A stretch of 64,000 bases of DNA from Cytobacillus pseudoceanisediminis (GCF_023516215.1 NZ_CP097349.1:3534001-3598000), one strand, 5' to 3'. Shown: positions 1-9,541, counted from the first letter of the stretch. Notes: generated by a model not told the origin, from the sequence alone. Numbers and translations: made by a program.

Positions 1-80
1 CATGCCTTCGTGCGAACCGCAACCAAATCTCCAATAAATAAAATAAACAAAAGAATTACTAACGCTAACAGCTGTGACAT
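1..80 (-). CDS. Membrane protein, N-terminal fragment cut by window edge
   Basis: An ATG at 80 (reverse strand) is preceded by a purine-rich ribosome site (GGGGGAAGGG). It opens a frame of about 26 codons that runs off the left edge. The visible residues begin MSQLLALVILLFILFIGDLV, a single hydrophobic segment followed by basic residues, so this is the first transmembrane helix of a membrane protein. The family cannot be named from this fragment. Confidence 0.6.
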   Translation of the reverse strand, partial: MSQLLALVILLFILFIGDLVAVRTKA

Positions 81-297
81 AAACCCTTCCCCCTCTATGT
101 TGAATACCTATTCATTCGTGTTGCGAAAAATATATATTGTTAGAATAATAATACAATTATACTTTTCAGTCAATTTAAATTATTGAAAATTTTATGTAAG
201 CGATGTCATTCCAGTTTTTGTATGGAGCTTAATTCTTTATATAGTTTGGTAAAATAATATTATTATTTTATAAGTTCATGAGAGCTGGAGAAAAATA

Positions 298-322
298 AAA
301 ACTCGTCAATATGACGAGTTTT
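298..322 (-). terminator. Intrinsic terminator after the acetyltransferase gene
   Basis: Inverted repeat AAAACTCGTCA / TGACGAGTTTT with a 3-nt loop, just downstream of the acetyltransferase stop codon. The arms themselves supply the U-tract. Confidence 0.7.
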
Positions 323-327
323 CTGGA

Positions 328-849
328 TTAGAATTTAATTAATACATCCCCAATGTTATTCCATTCATATATAAGAAGATTCAATTCAGCACCTGCAATA
401 GTAATCTTTTCTGTTTTATATAATTCTGCACCATAATACTCATAGAAATGGCGGGTTTTATTATCTTCAAGTACCTCAACAAAAATTCTATTAAAGCCAA
501 GTTCTTCAAATTGCAGGAAAACCTTCCTTAATAGCCTCTTGCCAACTCCCTTACCTTGATATTCCTCTAGGAGGTAAATGGCAGTTAAGTCACCGGATTC
601 CGGAACATGATTACTTTCTCTCTTGCCGCAATCAGCAAATCCGATGATTTTACCATTGCTATTTTCCGCAACAAATACATAATTTCCCTTTTTTATAATA
701 TTTTCATTCCATAATTCCGTACGCCTGTCATAGGATAGCTTCTTCAAAAATTCATCAGGAATGATATTTTTATAGGTTGTTCTCCAGCTATCAACATGTA
801 CCTTCGCAATACCCTTTGAATCAGCTAAAACAGCTTTTCTTATGTTCAT
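328..849 (-). CDS. GNAT family N-acetyltransferase
   Basis: 173-aa acetyl-CoA-dependent acetyltransferase of the GNAT fold; substrate unknown. The acetyl-CoA loop is visible as YQGKGVGKRLL, followed by the usual C-terminal strand/helix ending in HFYEYYGAELY. The start at 849 is preferred over an upstream ATG at 888 because an AGAGGTGA ribosome site lies 7 nt before it and the protein then begins MNIRKAV, typical of the family. It is monocistronic with its own terminator. GNAT membership is clear; the specific role is not. Confidence 0.85.
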   Translation of the reverse strand: MNIRKAVLADSKGIAKVHVDSWRTTYKNIIPDEFLKKLSYDRRTELWNENIIKKGNYVFVAENSNGKIIGFADCGKRESNHVPESGDLTAIYLLEEYQGKGVGKRLLRKVFLQFEELGFNRIFVEVLEDNKTRHFYEYYGAELYKTEKITIAGAELNLLIYEWNNIGDVLIKF

Positions 850-920
850 GAGCTTCACCTCTGAAAAAGGATAAGGTTTATATTCCATAGAAACACAAAT
901 AATCCCTTTCCCAATTCAGC

Positions 921-944
921 AAAAAAAGGAGCAGCAGCTGCTCC
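921..944 (-). terminator. Intrinsic terminator of glpQ
   Basis: On the reverse strand the stem GGAGCAG/CTGCTCC is followed directly by a run of T, 12 nt past the glpQ stop. Confidence 0.75.
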
Positions 945-955
945 CTTTCCTGATA

Positions 956-1786
956 TTAGTTTCTAGGATCAACATAATCCGGATAATCGGTAATAATGGC
1001 GTCAACATCCATTTCGAACAGGAAGTCGGCGGCATCCTGGCTGCGCACTGTCCATGATCCAATTTGCATGCCAAGAGAGTGAACCTGATTCACTAATTCT
1101 TTTGTGACAATTCCATAGCTTGGATTAAACCAATCTGCATAGGCTGAAAATTCCTGTAAAGCTTCCGCTGTAGTATCCGCACGATTAGATGTCAGTACAC
1201 CAATGGGAACATTAGGCAGAAGCTGATCCATTGTTTTCATGGATTCAAAGTTAAAAGATTGGATAATGATTTTTTCATTTTGCGGTTTATCAAGATTTCG
1301 TTCTTTTATTTTATCCGCCACTTGTTCTTCAATGCCAGGGTAAAGCTCTGGAGCCTTCAATTCTATTAATATTCCAACCTTACCATGGTAGCGATCCAGA
1401 ATCTCTTCAAATGTCGGGATTGGTTCCCCGGCAAATTGTTCCCCTTTCCAGCTGCCGGCATCGAGACTTCTTAAATAGTCAAACGTTAAATCCCCCACTT
1501 TTCCGGTTCCATCTGTTGTACGATCCACAGATGTATCGTGAATTACCACTAATTCGCCATCCTTGCTTCTTTGAACATCAATTTCGATATAATCAGCTTT
1601 CATGTCTACAGCCAGATCAAAGCCGGCTACTGTATTCTCCGGTGCATACCCTGTGGCACCGCGATGCGCTATATTATCCACTTGTTTCCTTTCTCCTGTT
1701 GTCGGTTCTGCTGCGAACGCCTGGCTGATTGGGCTGAACAGCAGTGACAAAGCCACCCCTGTACCAATTAATAATTTTTTGTTCAT
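956..1786 (-). CDS. glpQ: Secreted glycerophosphodiester phosphodiesterase
   Basis: 276-aa enzyme that hydrolyses glycerophosphodiesters to sn-glycerol 3-phosphate and an alcohol outside the membrane, allowing phospholipid or teichoic-acid breakdown products to be used. An N-terminal signal peptide (MNKKLLIGTGVALSLLFSP, cleavage near AFA-AEP) precedes a GDPD TIM barrel with the catalytic HRGATGYAPENT motif, the metal ligands EID near residue 68 and the HD pair in VVIHDTSVDRTT. The ATG at 1786 has AGGAG at 9-nt spacing; the ATG 9 nt upstream is too close to it. Length fits secreted Bacillus GlpQ. Confidence 0.92.
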   Translation of the reverse strand: MNKKLLIGTGVALSLLFSPISQAFAAEPTTGERKQVDNIAHRGATGYAPENTVAGFDLAVDMKADYIEIDVQRSKDGELVVIHDTSVDRTTDGTGKVGDLTFDYLRSLDAGSWKGEQFAGEPIPTFEEILDRYHGKVGILIELKAPELYPGIEEQVADKIKERNLDKPQNEKIIIQSFNFESMKTMDQLLPNVPIGVLTSNRADTTAEALQEFSAYADWFNPSYGIVTKELVNQVHSLGMQIGSWTVRSQDAADFLFEMDVDAIITDYPDYVDPRN

Positions 1787-2341
1787 GCTCTCCATCTCCT
1801 ATCTAAATATGTATTCAACCATATTCTAAAAAAGAGATGTTGATCTAGTGTGTTGATGTCTTTATAGATAAATAAAGATAGTATGAAAAAAACCAGCCTT
1901 TCTCCCTAGTTTTTTTTACAATTACACTTATACAATTTAGTGAAAATGCTTTATCAGTCAATTTTACCTGTATCCAGGAAATAGTATTTGATGTTTGGGG
2001 ATGGTTGAAAACCAGCATGGCTATTATCAGCATCCAATGTTTAATACACAGCAAACTGCAAAAATGGAAAACATTTCTTCCAGAAAAGGAACGACGTGCA
2101 TCATACATTATCCATATACAGGGCAGCCTGCAATATAGTCAAGGCGGAGGGGAAATGTCCTCCACTCACTTTTTGCTGCTTATTCCCCATAAAAATTAAC
2201 AGTAACGATTCGAAAAAGAATACATAACATAATTTAGTTTTTAATATTAAATGGTTAAGACTCATCCATTCATAAAAATAGCCTGAAAATTATCAGTTAG
2301 GGTTTCAGTCTTGTTTTCCAAAAAATTTGGAGGTGATTAAA
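1787..2341. other. Long intergenic region between glpQ and asnA
   Basis: About 550 nt of AT-rich sequence holding the glpQ promoter region (reverse) and the asnA leader (forward). I see no T-box motif (AGGGTGGNACC-like) ahead of asnA and no convincing small gene. The open frames here lack ribosome sites and have no recognisable composition. Confidence 0.5.
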
Positions 2342-3358
2342 ATACCTAAGACATTAGTCATTCCAAGAGGTGGATACAAACCTATACTTAATGTAATGAA
2401 TACAGAAATTGCTGTTAATGAATTAAAAAAGCATTTTGAAGCCAGGCTTTCAGAGAACTTAAACCTGATAAAGGTATCACCACCTTTATTAGTAAGTGAA
2501 GGCAATGGAATAAACGATAACTTAAGCGGAAGCGAACGAGTTGTTTCATTTGATGCTTTAGATATTAAAGATCATCAAATTGAAATCGTTCAATCTTTAG
2601 CAAAGTGGAAAAGAGTCGCTTTAGGCAGATATGGGTTTACTATTGGTGAGGGACTTTACACAAATATGAATGCCGTTAGAAGAGATGAGGTATTAGACAA
2701 CCTTCACTCAATGTATGTGGATCAATGGGACTGGGAAAAAATAATCTCAAAAGATCAGCGAAATCTGAAAACACTCAAAGCCGAGGTAAGGAATATCTAT
2801 CAGGCAATGAAGTCGACGGAAAAACACATGTATGAGTTTCACCCCGCCCTTAAGCCGGTATTGCCAGAGGATATTTATTTTATCACAGCACAGGAGCTGG
2901 AGGACCTCTATCCCCACCTGACCCCAAAGGAGCGAGAGGATTCCGTTTCAAAGGAATACGGCGCTGTTTTTCTAATGCAAATCGGTGGAGCTCTGCGGTC
3001 TGGAACAAAGCACGACAGCCGTTCTCCAGACTATGATGACTGGTCATTTAACGGAGATATTTTATTTTGGAGCCCACTGCTGGAAAGGTCTATTGAAATC
3101 TCTTCTATGGGTATCCGGGTAGATGAAAATACGCTGCTAAAACAATTAAAGCTTGAAAATAATGAGGAACGAATCTTACTGGAGTTTCATAAATCTCTTC
3201 TTAATGGAGAACTTCCTTATACACTTGGAGGAGGTATAGGGCAGTCCAGATTATGCATGTTTTTATTAAAGAAAGCACATATTGGGGAAGTCCAGGCTTC
3301 AGTTTGGAATGTAGAAATACTAAGATACTGCCAAGAAAATAATATTAACCTGCTGTGA
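2342..3358 (+). CDS. asnA: Aspartate-ammonia ligase (asparagine synthetase A)
   Basis: About 338 aa; makes asparagine from aspartate, ammonia and ATP (class II aminoacyl-tRNA-synthetase fold). The family hallmarks are visible: SLAKWKRVALGRYGF, GEGLYTNMNAVRRDE, YVDQWDWEKII, the KEYGAVFLMQIGGALRSG block, and GGGIGQSRLCMFLLKKAHIGEVQ near the C-terminus. Length matches Bacillus cereus-type AsnA. The start is unusual: GGAGGTG sits at 2329-2335, overlapping the TTG at 2327 and GTG at 2333, and points to the ATA codon at 2342. Initiation at ATA, an ATG misread as ATA, or use of TTG 2327 are all possible. A forward terminator follows. Confidence 0.9.
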   Translation: MPKTLVIPRGGYKPILNVMNTEIAVNELKKHFEARLSENLNLIKVSPPLLVSEGNGINDNLSGSERVVSFDALDIKDHQIEIVQSLAKWKRVALGRYGFTIGEGLYTNMNAVRRDEVLDNLHSMYVDQWDWEKIISKDQRNLKTLKAEVRNIYQAMKSTEKHMYEFHPALKPVLPEDIYFITAQELEDLYPHLTPKEREDSVSKEYGAVFLMQIGGALRSGTKHDSRSPDYDDWSFNGDILFWSPLLERSIEISSMGIRVDENTLLKQLKLENNEERILLEFHKSLLNGELPYTLGGGIGQSRLCMFLLKKAHIGEVQASVWNVEILRYCQENNINLL

Positions 3359-3388
3359 ATTACCCCTTTTTGATTTATAAACAATACT

Positions 3389-3424
3389 GCTGATAGCTTC
3401 CTGCCAAGTTATCAGCTCTTTATT
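3389..3424 (+). terminator. Probable terminator of asnA
   Basis: Stem GCTGATA/TATCAGC with a 14-nt loop followed by TCTTTATTTT, 30 nt past the asnA stop. Confidence 0.5.
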
Positions 3425-3483
3425 TTCCTCCAAATGTCTAGTGTAGGCTTGACTACACAGTATCCCATATTAAAAGATGAAAA

Positions 3484-3514
3484 TTCCCTGCTTTTCATAC
3501 GAAAAGTCAGGGAG
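3484..3514 (-). terminator. Terminator of the frameshifted catalase gene
   Basis: On the reverse strand CCCTGACTTTTC / GAAAAGCAGGG forms a stem with one bulge around a GTAT loop, followed by a T-rich stretch. Confidence 0.55.
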
Positions 3515-3519
3515 TAGTT

Positions 3520-4373
3520 TTATGAAAGACTGGGAGGAATTTGATCCTGCCTCATAACTGAAGGCGGTGTATTATATATATATGGAGGAGCTGGCTTAAG
3601 CTTAGGTTTTTTTGCAAATGGCTGCGGATTTTTAACATATTGGAATGTTCCCTGGCCATCCATGCTTGGCCCGCTTGCCCAGCGCCCCTTGGCACTTTGA
3701 TCGCCATCTGAAAAATTGAATAAAACATATGAGACTTCCTGTTTTTCTAAGTGTTTAGGGAATGTACTCGGAACCACGATATTTTCTTTTGATTCCAATT
3801 CCCGAATCGCTGCGATCCACTGATTTTGGTGCATAGTGTCCCTTGCAAGGAGCCAGGCCAGCATGTCTCTTACACCTGGATCAGTAGTTTCATTATAAAG
3901 TCTGGCTACCTGAAGACGCCCTTGGGATTCTGCTGTAAGATTCGCCCGGAAATCAGCTAATAGGTTTCCGCTCGCAATAATATAATCCGCTGTCCACCTA
4001 TTGCCGACACTATCAGCAGGCATTGCCCCCAATCCAGAAACGATTACATGCTGAGGGTTCATCCCTCCTAAAATTGCTTCCAAAACAGGATCTTTGGCTG
4101 CCTCCTCCTGTGCCCCCACCGGTGCTCCATCAAGCAATCTTGCTATCATCGTTGAAAGCATTTCGATATGTGCCAATTCTTCTGTCCCTGTGTCCATTAA
4201 AAGATCGCGGTATTTCCCATCCCCCGGGTATTCCAGCCTTGAAACAGATATTGCATCGCTACAGAAATTTCGCCGAATTGGCCACCAAGTACCTCTTGAA
4301 GTTTCTTCGCATAAACAGGATCAGGTCTTTCAGGTTTGGCATGATATTGTAATTCTTTGATGTGATAAAACAT
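3520..4373 (-). pseudogene. Manganese catalase (YdbD-like), frameshifted
   Basis: A di-manganese catalase that would disproportionate hydrogen peroxide. The first 50 codons start at ATG 4373 behind an AGGGAGGG ribosome site and read MFYHIKELQYHAKPERPD and GGQFGEISVAMQYLFQGW. The frame then breaks at a run of five C (4221-4225, plus strand). The rest continues in another frame with TEELAHIEML (metal-ligand Glu/His), ARDTMHQNQW and a proline-rich tail. One extra base in the run restores a 284-aa protein of normal family length. Either a sequence error or a recent inactivation; a second intact catalase lies at 27902-28759. Confidence 0.8.
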
Positions 4374-4902
4374 ATAAGCCCTCCCTAATTTTTCTCATAC
4401 CATATAACTTTATGAATGCCTGCTTTCGTTTATGCTCAGTACCTTGGATTAATGAAAAAGGAATATATAGAGACGCGCAGTGGTTACTACATGGTGATGC
4501 TTAACTTTAGAGCTAGTTATGAAAGCAGCGCTAAAGTGAACTCATAAATTGCTTGGCTGCCTATTTATATACAAAATAATGAAAATGCTTGGTAAGACTC
4601 AATTGAGTCAAATAGTACCTTTCGCTATAAACCGATGAAAATTCGGATTTAATATCCATCATCCTAACACCATGAAGATACTCCTCCCCCATAACTCTTT
4701 CCACTCAAGGACTTTCCATTCACCTAGTTTAAGTCCCGCTGTTGAAACAGTAGAACTCCTCCAATAGTGCCCCCATCATATTTATCAATTCGGATATGTT
4801 CTAAATCGAAACTATCAATTTCATGTCTATTTTTCTCAGATTTCGAATATAAAATCTGGCGGGAGGAGGAGGAAAACATAATCTTTGTCCTTCCCCAATC
4901 AT
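4374..4902. other. Intergenic region between bla and the catalase
   Basis: About 530 nt without a supported gene. A 60-codon reverse frame (4724-4906) starts on top of the bla stop without a ribosome site and I do not accept it. The catalase promoter must lie in the left part. No terminator hairpin for bla is obvious. Confidence 0.4.
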
Positions 4903-5844
4903 TCAAGCTTCATCATCCAAAGCCTTTATTGCCATCTCCGCTGCCTCTGCAATCAGAGCGTTATCATATTCGGCATCCTTTGAATCCCGGCTGGAAAGGA
5001 TCGTCATGATAATCGGCTCCCTGTTCGGCGGCCAGACAATCGCAATGTCATTACGTGTTCCGAAGCCTGCTGCACCGCTCTTATCAGCTACTTCCCAGCC
5101 GCTTGGCACACCAGCACGGATTAATGGATCCCCAGTAACGTTACCCCGCATCCACTCGGTTAAAATGTTCCGCTTTTCTTCAGTCAGAAAATCGCCAATT
5201 AAAACTTTCTGAAGGCTTGCTGCAAGTGCTTCAGGTGTACTTGTATCCCGAATGTCCCCTGGCTCTGCCTCGTTCAAATCCGTCTCGAACCGCTCAGGCT
5301 TTGTAACAGTATCCCCCATTTCTTTCAAAGCTGCTTCGAATCCTTCAGGCCCTCCTAATTCCTCTAAAATTAAGTTGCCTGCTGTATTGTCGCTAAACCG
5401 GATTGCCGCTTCACAGAGTTCCCTTAAAGTCATGCCAGTCTTTACATGCTTTTCTGTAACAGGAGAATATGTCACCAGGTCATCACTTGTGTATGTAATG
5501 ATTTCATTCATTTCCTCCAGTGATTTTCTCTGCAGCAATATTGCAGCTGCCAGCGGCTTGAATGTAGATGCGTAGGCAAATCTCTCATTAGACCTGTAAG
5601 TAATTGTCTTTTTCGTTCCTGTGTCATATGCATACACACCAAGCCGTGCGTCAAATTCCTTCTCCAGCTTTTTGAATTTTTGTTTTGTATTTACAGAAGT
5701 TTCTTTGGAGTTTTCTGCCGCACTGACATCTGATTGATAACTGCCATTTGCACAGCCAGTCAGGGCAAGAAGCAGAACCAAACTGACTAGCCGGACTGCT
5801 TTTAACCTATTCTTACTAAAAACAGAATGATATTGTTTCCTCAT
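4903..5844 (-). CDS. bla: Class A beta-lactamase, lipoprotein
   Basis: 313-aa serine beta-lactamase that opens the beta-lactam ring through an acyl-enzyme. The signal ends in the lipobox ALTGC (Cys31), so it is probably anchored to the outer face of the membrane. Active-site motifs: STFK (Ser93-Lys96), SDN, the omega-loop ExxLN in [12 protein letters not shown], and KSG in place of the usual KTG. The start at 5844 is set by AGAGGT 6 nt upstream; longer starts at 5919 would run through the operators. It is transcribed away from blaR1-blaI, and two BlaI operators lie just upstream. Expression should be induced by beta-lactams through BlaR1. Family is certain; substrate range cannot be read from sequence. 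Confidence 0.94.
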   Translation of the reverse strand: MRKQYHSVFSKNRLKAVRLVSLVLLLALTGCANGSYQSDVSAAENSKETSVNTKQKFKKLEKEFDARLGVYAYDTGTKKTITYRSNERFAYASTFKPLAAAILLQRKSLEEMNEIITYTSDDLVTYSPVTEKHVKTGMTLRELCEAAIRFSDNTAGNLILEELGGPEGFEAALKEMGDTVTKPERFETDLNEAEPGDIRDTSTPEALAASLQKVLIGDFLTEEKRNILTEWMRGNVTGDPLIRAGVPSGWEVADKSGAAGFGTRNDIAIVWPPNREPIIMTILSSRDSKDAEYDNALIAEAAEMAIKALDDEA

Positions 5845-5903
5845 ATTATTACCTCTCTCCATAAAAATTTTAAGCTTTTTACTTTTAAACAACGCATATA
5901 GAC

Positions 5904-5932
5904 TACAAGTGTAATACAATACTACATTTGTA
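5904..5932. promoter_or_regulatory. Pair of BlaI operators in the bla-blaR1 intergenic region
   Basis: Two palindromes of the form TACA-NN-TGTA, TACAAGTGTA at 5904-5913 and TACATTTGTA at 5923-5932, are spaced 19 bp start to start. This is the BlaI/MecI operator core. They lie 60-90 bp upstream of bla, in its promoter zone, and 157 bp before the blaR1 start. Confidence 0.75.
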
Positions 5933-6088
5933 ATCTTGTTTTGTCAACCGCTAGAAACCCATGATATTATGGTGTTTCACAAGATCACCATGATTTGATA
6001 AAGTAAAAATAGAATGCTAGCAGGATTGGTATTCATTTTATCCAGGGAATTAAAACTAGATGTAAAATTTTAGAAGGAAGGTCTGAGG

Positions 6089-7869
6089 ATGATAACAAGC
6101 TCACAGTTCTTATCTGTTTTTTGGAATGTCTGCTGGTGTCTTCTTTTGCAATCGGAGTCATTCTTCTGTTAAAAAGACTTTTAAAGAAACATTTAACAGC
6201 CCAAGCTCACTATAATCTTTGGTTTCTAGTATTGCTTGCTCTGCCACTGCCTCTTATTCCATTACAATTCATGCCATTTGCGGATTCATTATCCTTTTGG
6301 AATAGCAATAGCAGCCTTCAATCCCAAACTGCGCCATCTGCAGAGGTTCCATTAAGGCAAAATAATTGGATGGAGGACATAACCGTCTCGGTGGAACGCT
6401 ATGATTTAACATTATTAAATAATGCTTTATTCTTTATTTGGATTTCAGGAGTGGCTATTTTAACTGTATTTACGCTGCTCGCAATGCTTAAGATCAGTAA
6501 AATAAAGAAACACACAAACAGCCTGAGAAATAACGGGCTTTTATCATTATTCGAGGACTGCAAACACAAACTGAAGATTACTGGATGTATTATTGTCGGA
6601 GAGTCATCTCTCGTTAAAACCCCAATGACGTTTGGCCTTTTAAAGACTTATGTGGTGCTTCCCCGCCATTTTGACGAGTGGCTTTCTGAAAAGGATATAG
6701 AATATATCTTTTTACATGAACTGAGCCACTATAAAAATAAAGATTTTGCAGTCAATTATTTTATGGTGATTCTTCAAGTTTTATATTGGTTTAATCCTCT
6801 AGTTTGGCTTGCGTTTAGGAGAATGAGGCTGGATCGCGAAATCGCCTGTGATGCTAAGGTTTTAAATTCTTTGGATGAGAAGGCTTATATGGAGTATGGA
6901 AACAGCATTATTCATTTTGCCCATAAAGCCTCAAGGGCAGTGACTGTCGATTTGGCAAACCATTTAAACGGGTCAAAGAAACAGATCAAAACGAGAATCG
7001 AAAAAATTGCCTGTTTTAAACCGGAATCAAAACTGCTGAGATGGAAAAGTGCGGCAGTACTCCTTTTTGCGGGGATATTTATTGCAGGCCAAGCTCCATT
7101 TATCTCTGTAATGGCTCATGAAAATAGCAGCTATAAATTTAAGGATGATAACATTATTTATGAGGATTTAGGCAATTATTTTGCAGGGTTTGATGGAAGC
7201 TTTGTGTTGTATGATAAAGAAGCAGACCAATATCTTATTCATAATCGGAATAAAAGCACATTAAGGGTTTCACCAAATTCCACTTATAAGATTTATAGTG
7301 CTCTGCTTGGTTTAGAATCAGGCACCATAACGGTTGAAAACTCGTCGGCCAAATGGAACGGACTTAAGTATCCTATTGATTCCTGGAATGCGGATCAGGA
7401 TTTAACTTCTGCAATAAGAAATTCTGTTACATGGTATTTTCAATCGTTAGACCAGCAGGTGCAGCCCGGTACTATTCAAACCTTCTTAGACCGAATCAAG
7501 TACGGGAATCGTGATCTAACTGGTGGAATAGACGAATATTGGCTGGAATCTTCCCTTAAAATTTCTCCAGTGGAACAAGTTCAGCTGCTTAAAAAATTTT
7601 ATGCAAATCAATTTGGATTTAAAGAAAAGAATATCCAAACAGTGAAGGATTCCATTAAACTAGAGAGAAAAGAGGGAGCCCTCCTTTCAGGAAAAACAGG
7701 TACAGGCACTGTAAATGGAGAAAACATCAATGGATGGTTCATTGGATATGTTGAGTCAGGGCAGGACACATACTTTTTTGCAACGAATATACAGAATGAA
7801 GATGACTCTAATGGAAGTAAAGCAGCTGAAATTACATTATCCATTTTGAAGCAGAAAGGCATTTATTAA
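6089..7869 (+). pseudogene. blaR1: BlaR1 beta-lactam sensor/protease, frameshifted at the extreme N-terminus
   Basis: Membrane sensor-transducer: an extracellular penicillin-binding domain is acylated by beta-lactams and activates a cytoplasmic zinc protease that relieves BlaI repression. Visible: N-terminal membrane helices, the M56 zincin motif HELSHYKNKD, FNPLVW, a last TM near residue 325, and the sensor domain with SPNSTYKIY (SxxK), a YSS/YGN-like region and KTGTG. The natural start is ATG 6089 (GAAGGAAGG upstream), giving MITSSQFLSVF, but the frame breaks in a run of six T (6117-6122). One more T joins it to LECLLVSSFAIGV and gives 593 aa, matching the Bacillus licheniformis-type layout. 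Without the repair, only a TTG at 6121 with no ribosome site is available. Confidence 0.88.
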
Positions 7870-7903
7870 TTGCTTCATCTCATTAAAGAAGGAGGGCGGT
7901 AAT

Positions 7904-8290
7904 ATGACTGATAGGATTCCCAGCATCTCAGAATCCGAGTGGGAAGTCATGACTGTTCTTTGGCACGGCGCACCCAAAACGGCTAATGAAGTCATTCTAT
8001 CCTTACAAGAGAGTACAGACTGGAAGCCCAAAACAATCCGTACTCTTCTGGATAGGCTTGTCCATAAGAATGTAGTCGGCGTAAATAAAAACCAGAGAAT
8101 CTATACCTTTTTCCCGCTCTATTCACAGGATGAATGCCAGCGGGCTGAAGCTCAATCCTTTATCAAGCGAATCTATGGCGGAACGGTGAAATCCATGCTA
8201 GTCCAATTCATCCAGGAAGACTCCCTGTCTGATGAGGAAATTAACGAACTGCGGACGATTTTGGCAAAGAAACAAGAGAAGGATCAATAA
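7904..8290 (+). CDS. blaI: BlaI/MecI-family penicillinase repressor
   Basis: 128-aa dimeric winged-helix repressor. The N-terminus ISESEWEVMTVLWHGAPKTANEV and the recognition-helix region KTIRTLLDRLVHKNVV are typical. The C-terminal dimerisation helix is where BlaR1-triggered cleavage occurs in the family. It starts 34 nt after blaR1 with a GGAGGGCGGT ribosome site, so the two are co-transcribed in the blaR1-blaI order known from staphylococci. It should bind the two TACA-NN-TGTA operators upstream of bla and repress both bla and its own operon. Confidence 0.92.
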   Translation: MTDRIPSISESEWEVMTVLWHGAPKTANEVILSLQESTDWKPKTIRTLLDRLVHKNVVGVNKNQRIYTFFPLYSQDECQRAEAQSFIKRIYGGTVKSMLVQFIQEDSLSDEEINELRTILAKKQEKDQ

Positions 8291-8390
8291 CCTACATGCG
8301 TGGCCCTCTACAATGGCTGGGGTTTTTAGCTTCTTCTATCCTTGCTGGAACCTAAATACCTGTTACCGGATTACCTTAACAATAATACTA

Positions 8391-8440
8391 AAAAAGAAGA
8401 AGAGCATTGTGCAAATCCATTGCTCTCCTTCTTCTTTATA
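8391..8440 (+). terminator. Terminator of the blaR1-blaI operon
   Basis: Long inverted repeat AAAGAAGAAGAGCA / TGCTCTCCTTCTTCTTT with one interruption, 100 nt after blaI. Confidence 0.6.
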
Positions 8441-8564
8441 CTTTGTAATTCATGCTTACTATTTCATTCGGTCTTTACCTGTTCACTTTGTATGTTTATT
8501 GCTAAATCGCAGCCTTCCTTTTGAATGCCTGTTTCAGATCAATCCCAAACACTAGGCCATTACC

Positions 8565-8723
8565 CTATAACTCTCCACAATTGGGCGGTGTATCCTTTTC
8601 CCCCTCAGCGAAATCACAGCCTTCAGCAACTGATTCAAGTCCGTATTCAGTATTGCTTATTTCATATAAATCCTGAGCATTTTTTTGGATATTCTCGAGC
8701 TGCTTTTCTTTCTTTTCTCTCAT
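8565..8723 (-). CDS. Small acidic protein of unknown function (52 aa)
   Basis: The reverse frame opens at ATG 8723 with GGAGGAAAG at ideal spacing and encodes 52 residues beginning MREKKEKQLENIQKNAQDLY and ending PPNCGEL. The N-terminal half is charged and helical; the acidic tail has two cysteines. I do not recognise the family. The strong ribosome site and protein-like composition argue that it is real. It sits alone between the convergent blaI and maa transcripts. Confidence 0.6.
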   Translation of the reverse strand: MREKKEKQLENIQKNAQDLYEISNTEYGLESVAEGCDFAEGEKDTPPNCGEL

Positions 8724-8900
8724 GTCTTTCCTCCAATGTTTTTATTTAAAAGTTTTATCTTAGATGAGCAATATTATTCGTGTTGAGGAGATTCATGGGA
8801 GCAGCACTTCTAATGAGCAATAACGCCATATTCATGCAAAAACCACTGTAGTAACGGAAGCTTGAAAAATAAAGTCAGTTTCCCTGCACCTTGAAACATA

Positions 8901-8940
8901 AGAAAAGCCAATTCCGCAATGGGAATTGGCTTTTCTTTTT
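8901..8940. terminator. Strong bidirectional terminator
   Basis: Perfect 15-bp inverted repeat AGAAAAGCCAATTCC / GGAATTGGCTTTTCT with a 6-nt loop and T-rich flank, 20 nt past the maa stop. Confidence 0.85.
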
Positions 8941-8959
8941 ATTGATGCTTTAGGAGAAT

Positions 8960-9520
8960 TCAAAGCTCAATTTGTTTAATTATCTTAGCTGGATTTCCGC
9001 CAACTACTACATTATCAGGCACATCTTTCGTAACAACTGCACCTGAAGCGATAACAACATTGTCCCCAATTGTTACACCTGGATTGATTACGGCACTTCC
9101 GCCAATCCATACATTGTTTCCAAACATGATCGGCTTTGCGTATTCTCTGCCTGAATTGCGATCAGCAGGATGAAGCGGGTGTGTTGCCGTATAAATTTGC
9201 ACTCCGGGTGCAAGCATGCAATTATCTCCAAAACGAACTTCACTGACATCTAAAATAGTGCAGTCGAAGTTCGCGAAAAAGTTTTCTCCTACATGCGTAT
9301 TATAACCGTAATCAAATCTGATATTTGGCTCCATATAAACGTTTTTCCCGGTTGAACCGAGCAGTTCCTTTAATAATTTTGTCCTTTTTTCTCCTTCAGT
9401 CTCCAGAGTTTGATTATAAATTCTGACCTTTCCCCTTGCTTCTTCGCGCTCCTTTAGTAATACCGGATCAGCAGGATCATACATTTCTCCAGCCAGCATT
9501 TTCTCTTTTTCTGTTTTCAT
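8960..9520 (-). CDS. maa: Maltose/galactoside O-acetyltransferase family (Maa-like)
   Basis: 186-aa left-handed beta-helix transferase that moves acetyl from acetyl-CoA to sugar hydroxyls. The N-terminal maltose-acetyltransferase domain ([20 protein letters not shown]) is followed by hexapeptide repeats ([36 protein letters not shown]) and the family C-terminus [14 protein letters not shown]. The catalytic His lies in [10 protein letters not shown]. It follows the MFS gene by 21 nt and probably forms the end of a ROK-MFS-maa operon, which suggests sugar modification tied to transport. Confidence 0.9.
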   Translation of the reverse strand: MKTEKEKMLAGEMYDPADPVLLKEREEARGKVRIYNQTLETEGEKRTKLLKELLGSTGKNVYMEPNIRFDYGYNTHVGENFFANFDCTILDVSEVRFGDNCMLAPGVQIYTATHPLHPADRNSGREYAKPIMFGNNVWIGGSAVINPGVTIGDNVVIASGAVVTKDVPDNVVVGGNPAKIIKQIEL

Positions 9521-9541
9521 TTTAATGGCCTACTTTCAAAT

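Noticed and set aside
1845..2199. Overlapping open frames on both strands in the glpQ-asnA gap
   Set aside because: No ribosome sites, no recognisable domains, and they overlap each other in AT-rich sequence.
2200..2326. T-box riboswitch for asparagine upstream of asnA
   Set aside because: No T-box sequence, specifier-loop layout or antiterminator was visible.
4724..4906. 60-codon reverse frame after bla
   Set aside because: It starts on the bla stop codon without a ribosome site and shows no family similarity I recognise.
4903..8290. Beta-lactamase cassette as a recently acquired mobile resistance unit
   Set aside because: No IS, integrase or direct repeats flank it; the chromosomal bla-blaR1-blaI arrangement is common in bacilli.
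8232..8749. Forward frames downstream of blaI
   Set aside because: They run through a terminator hairpin and lie antisense to the 52-aa gene that has a proper ribosome site.
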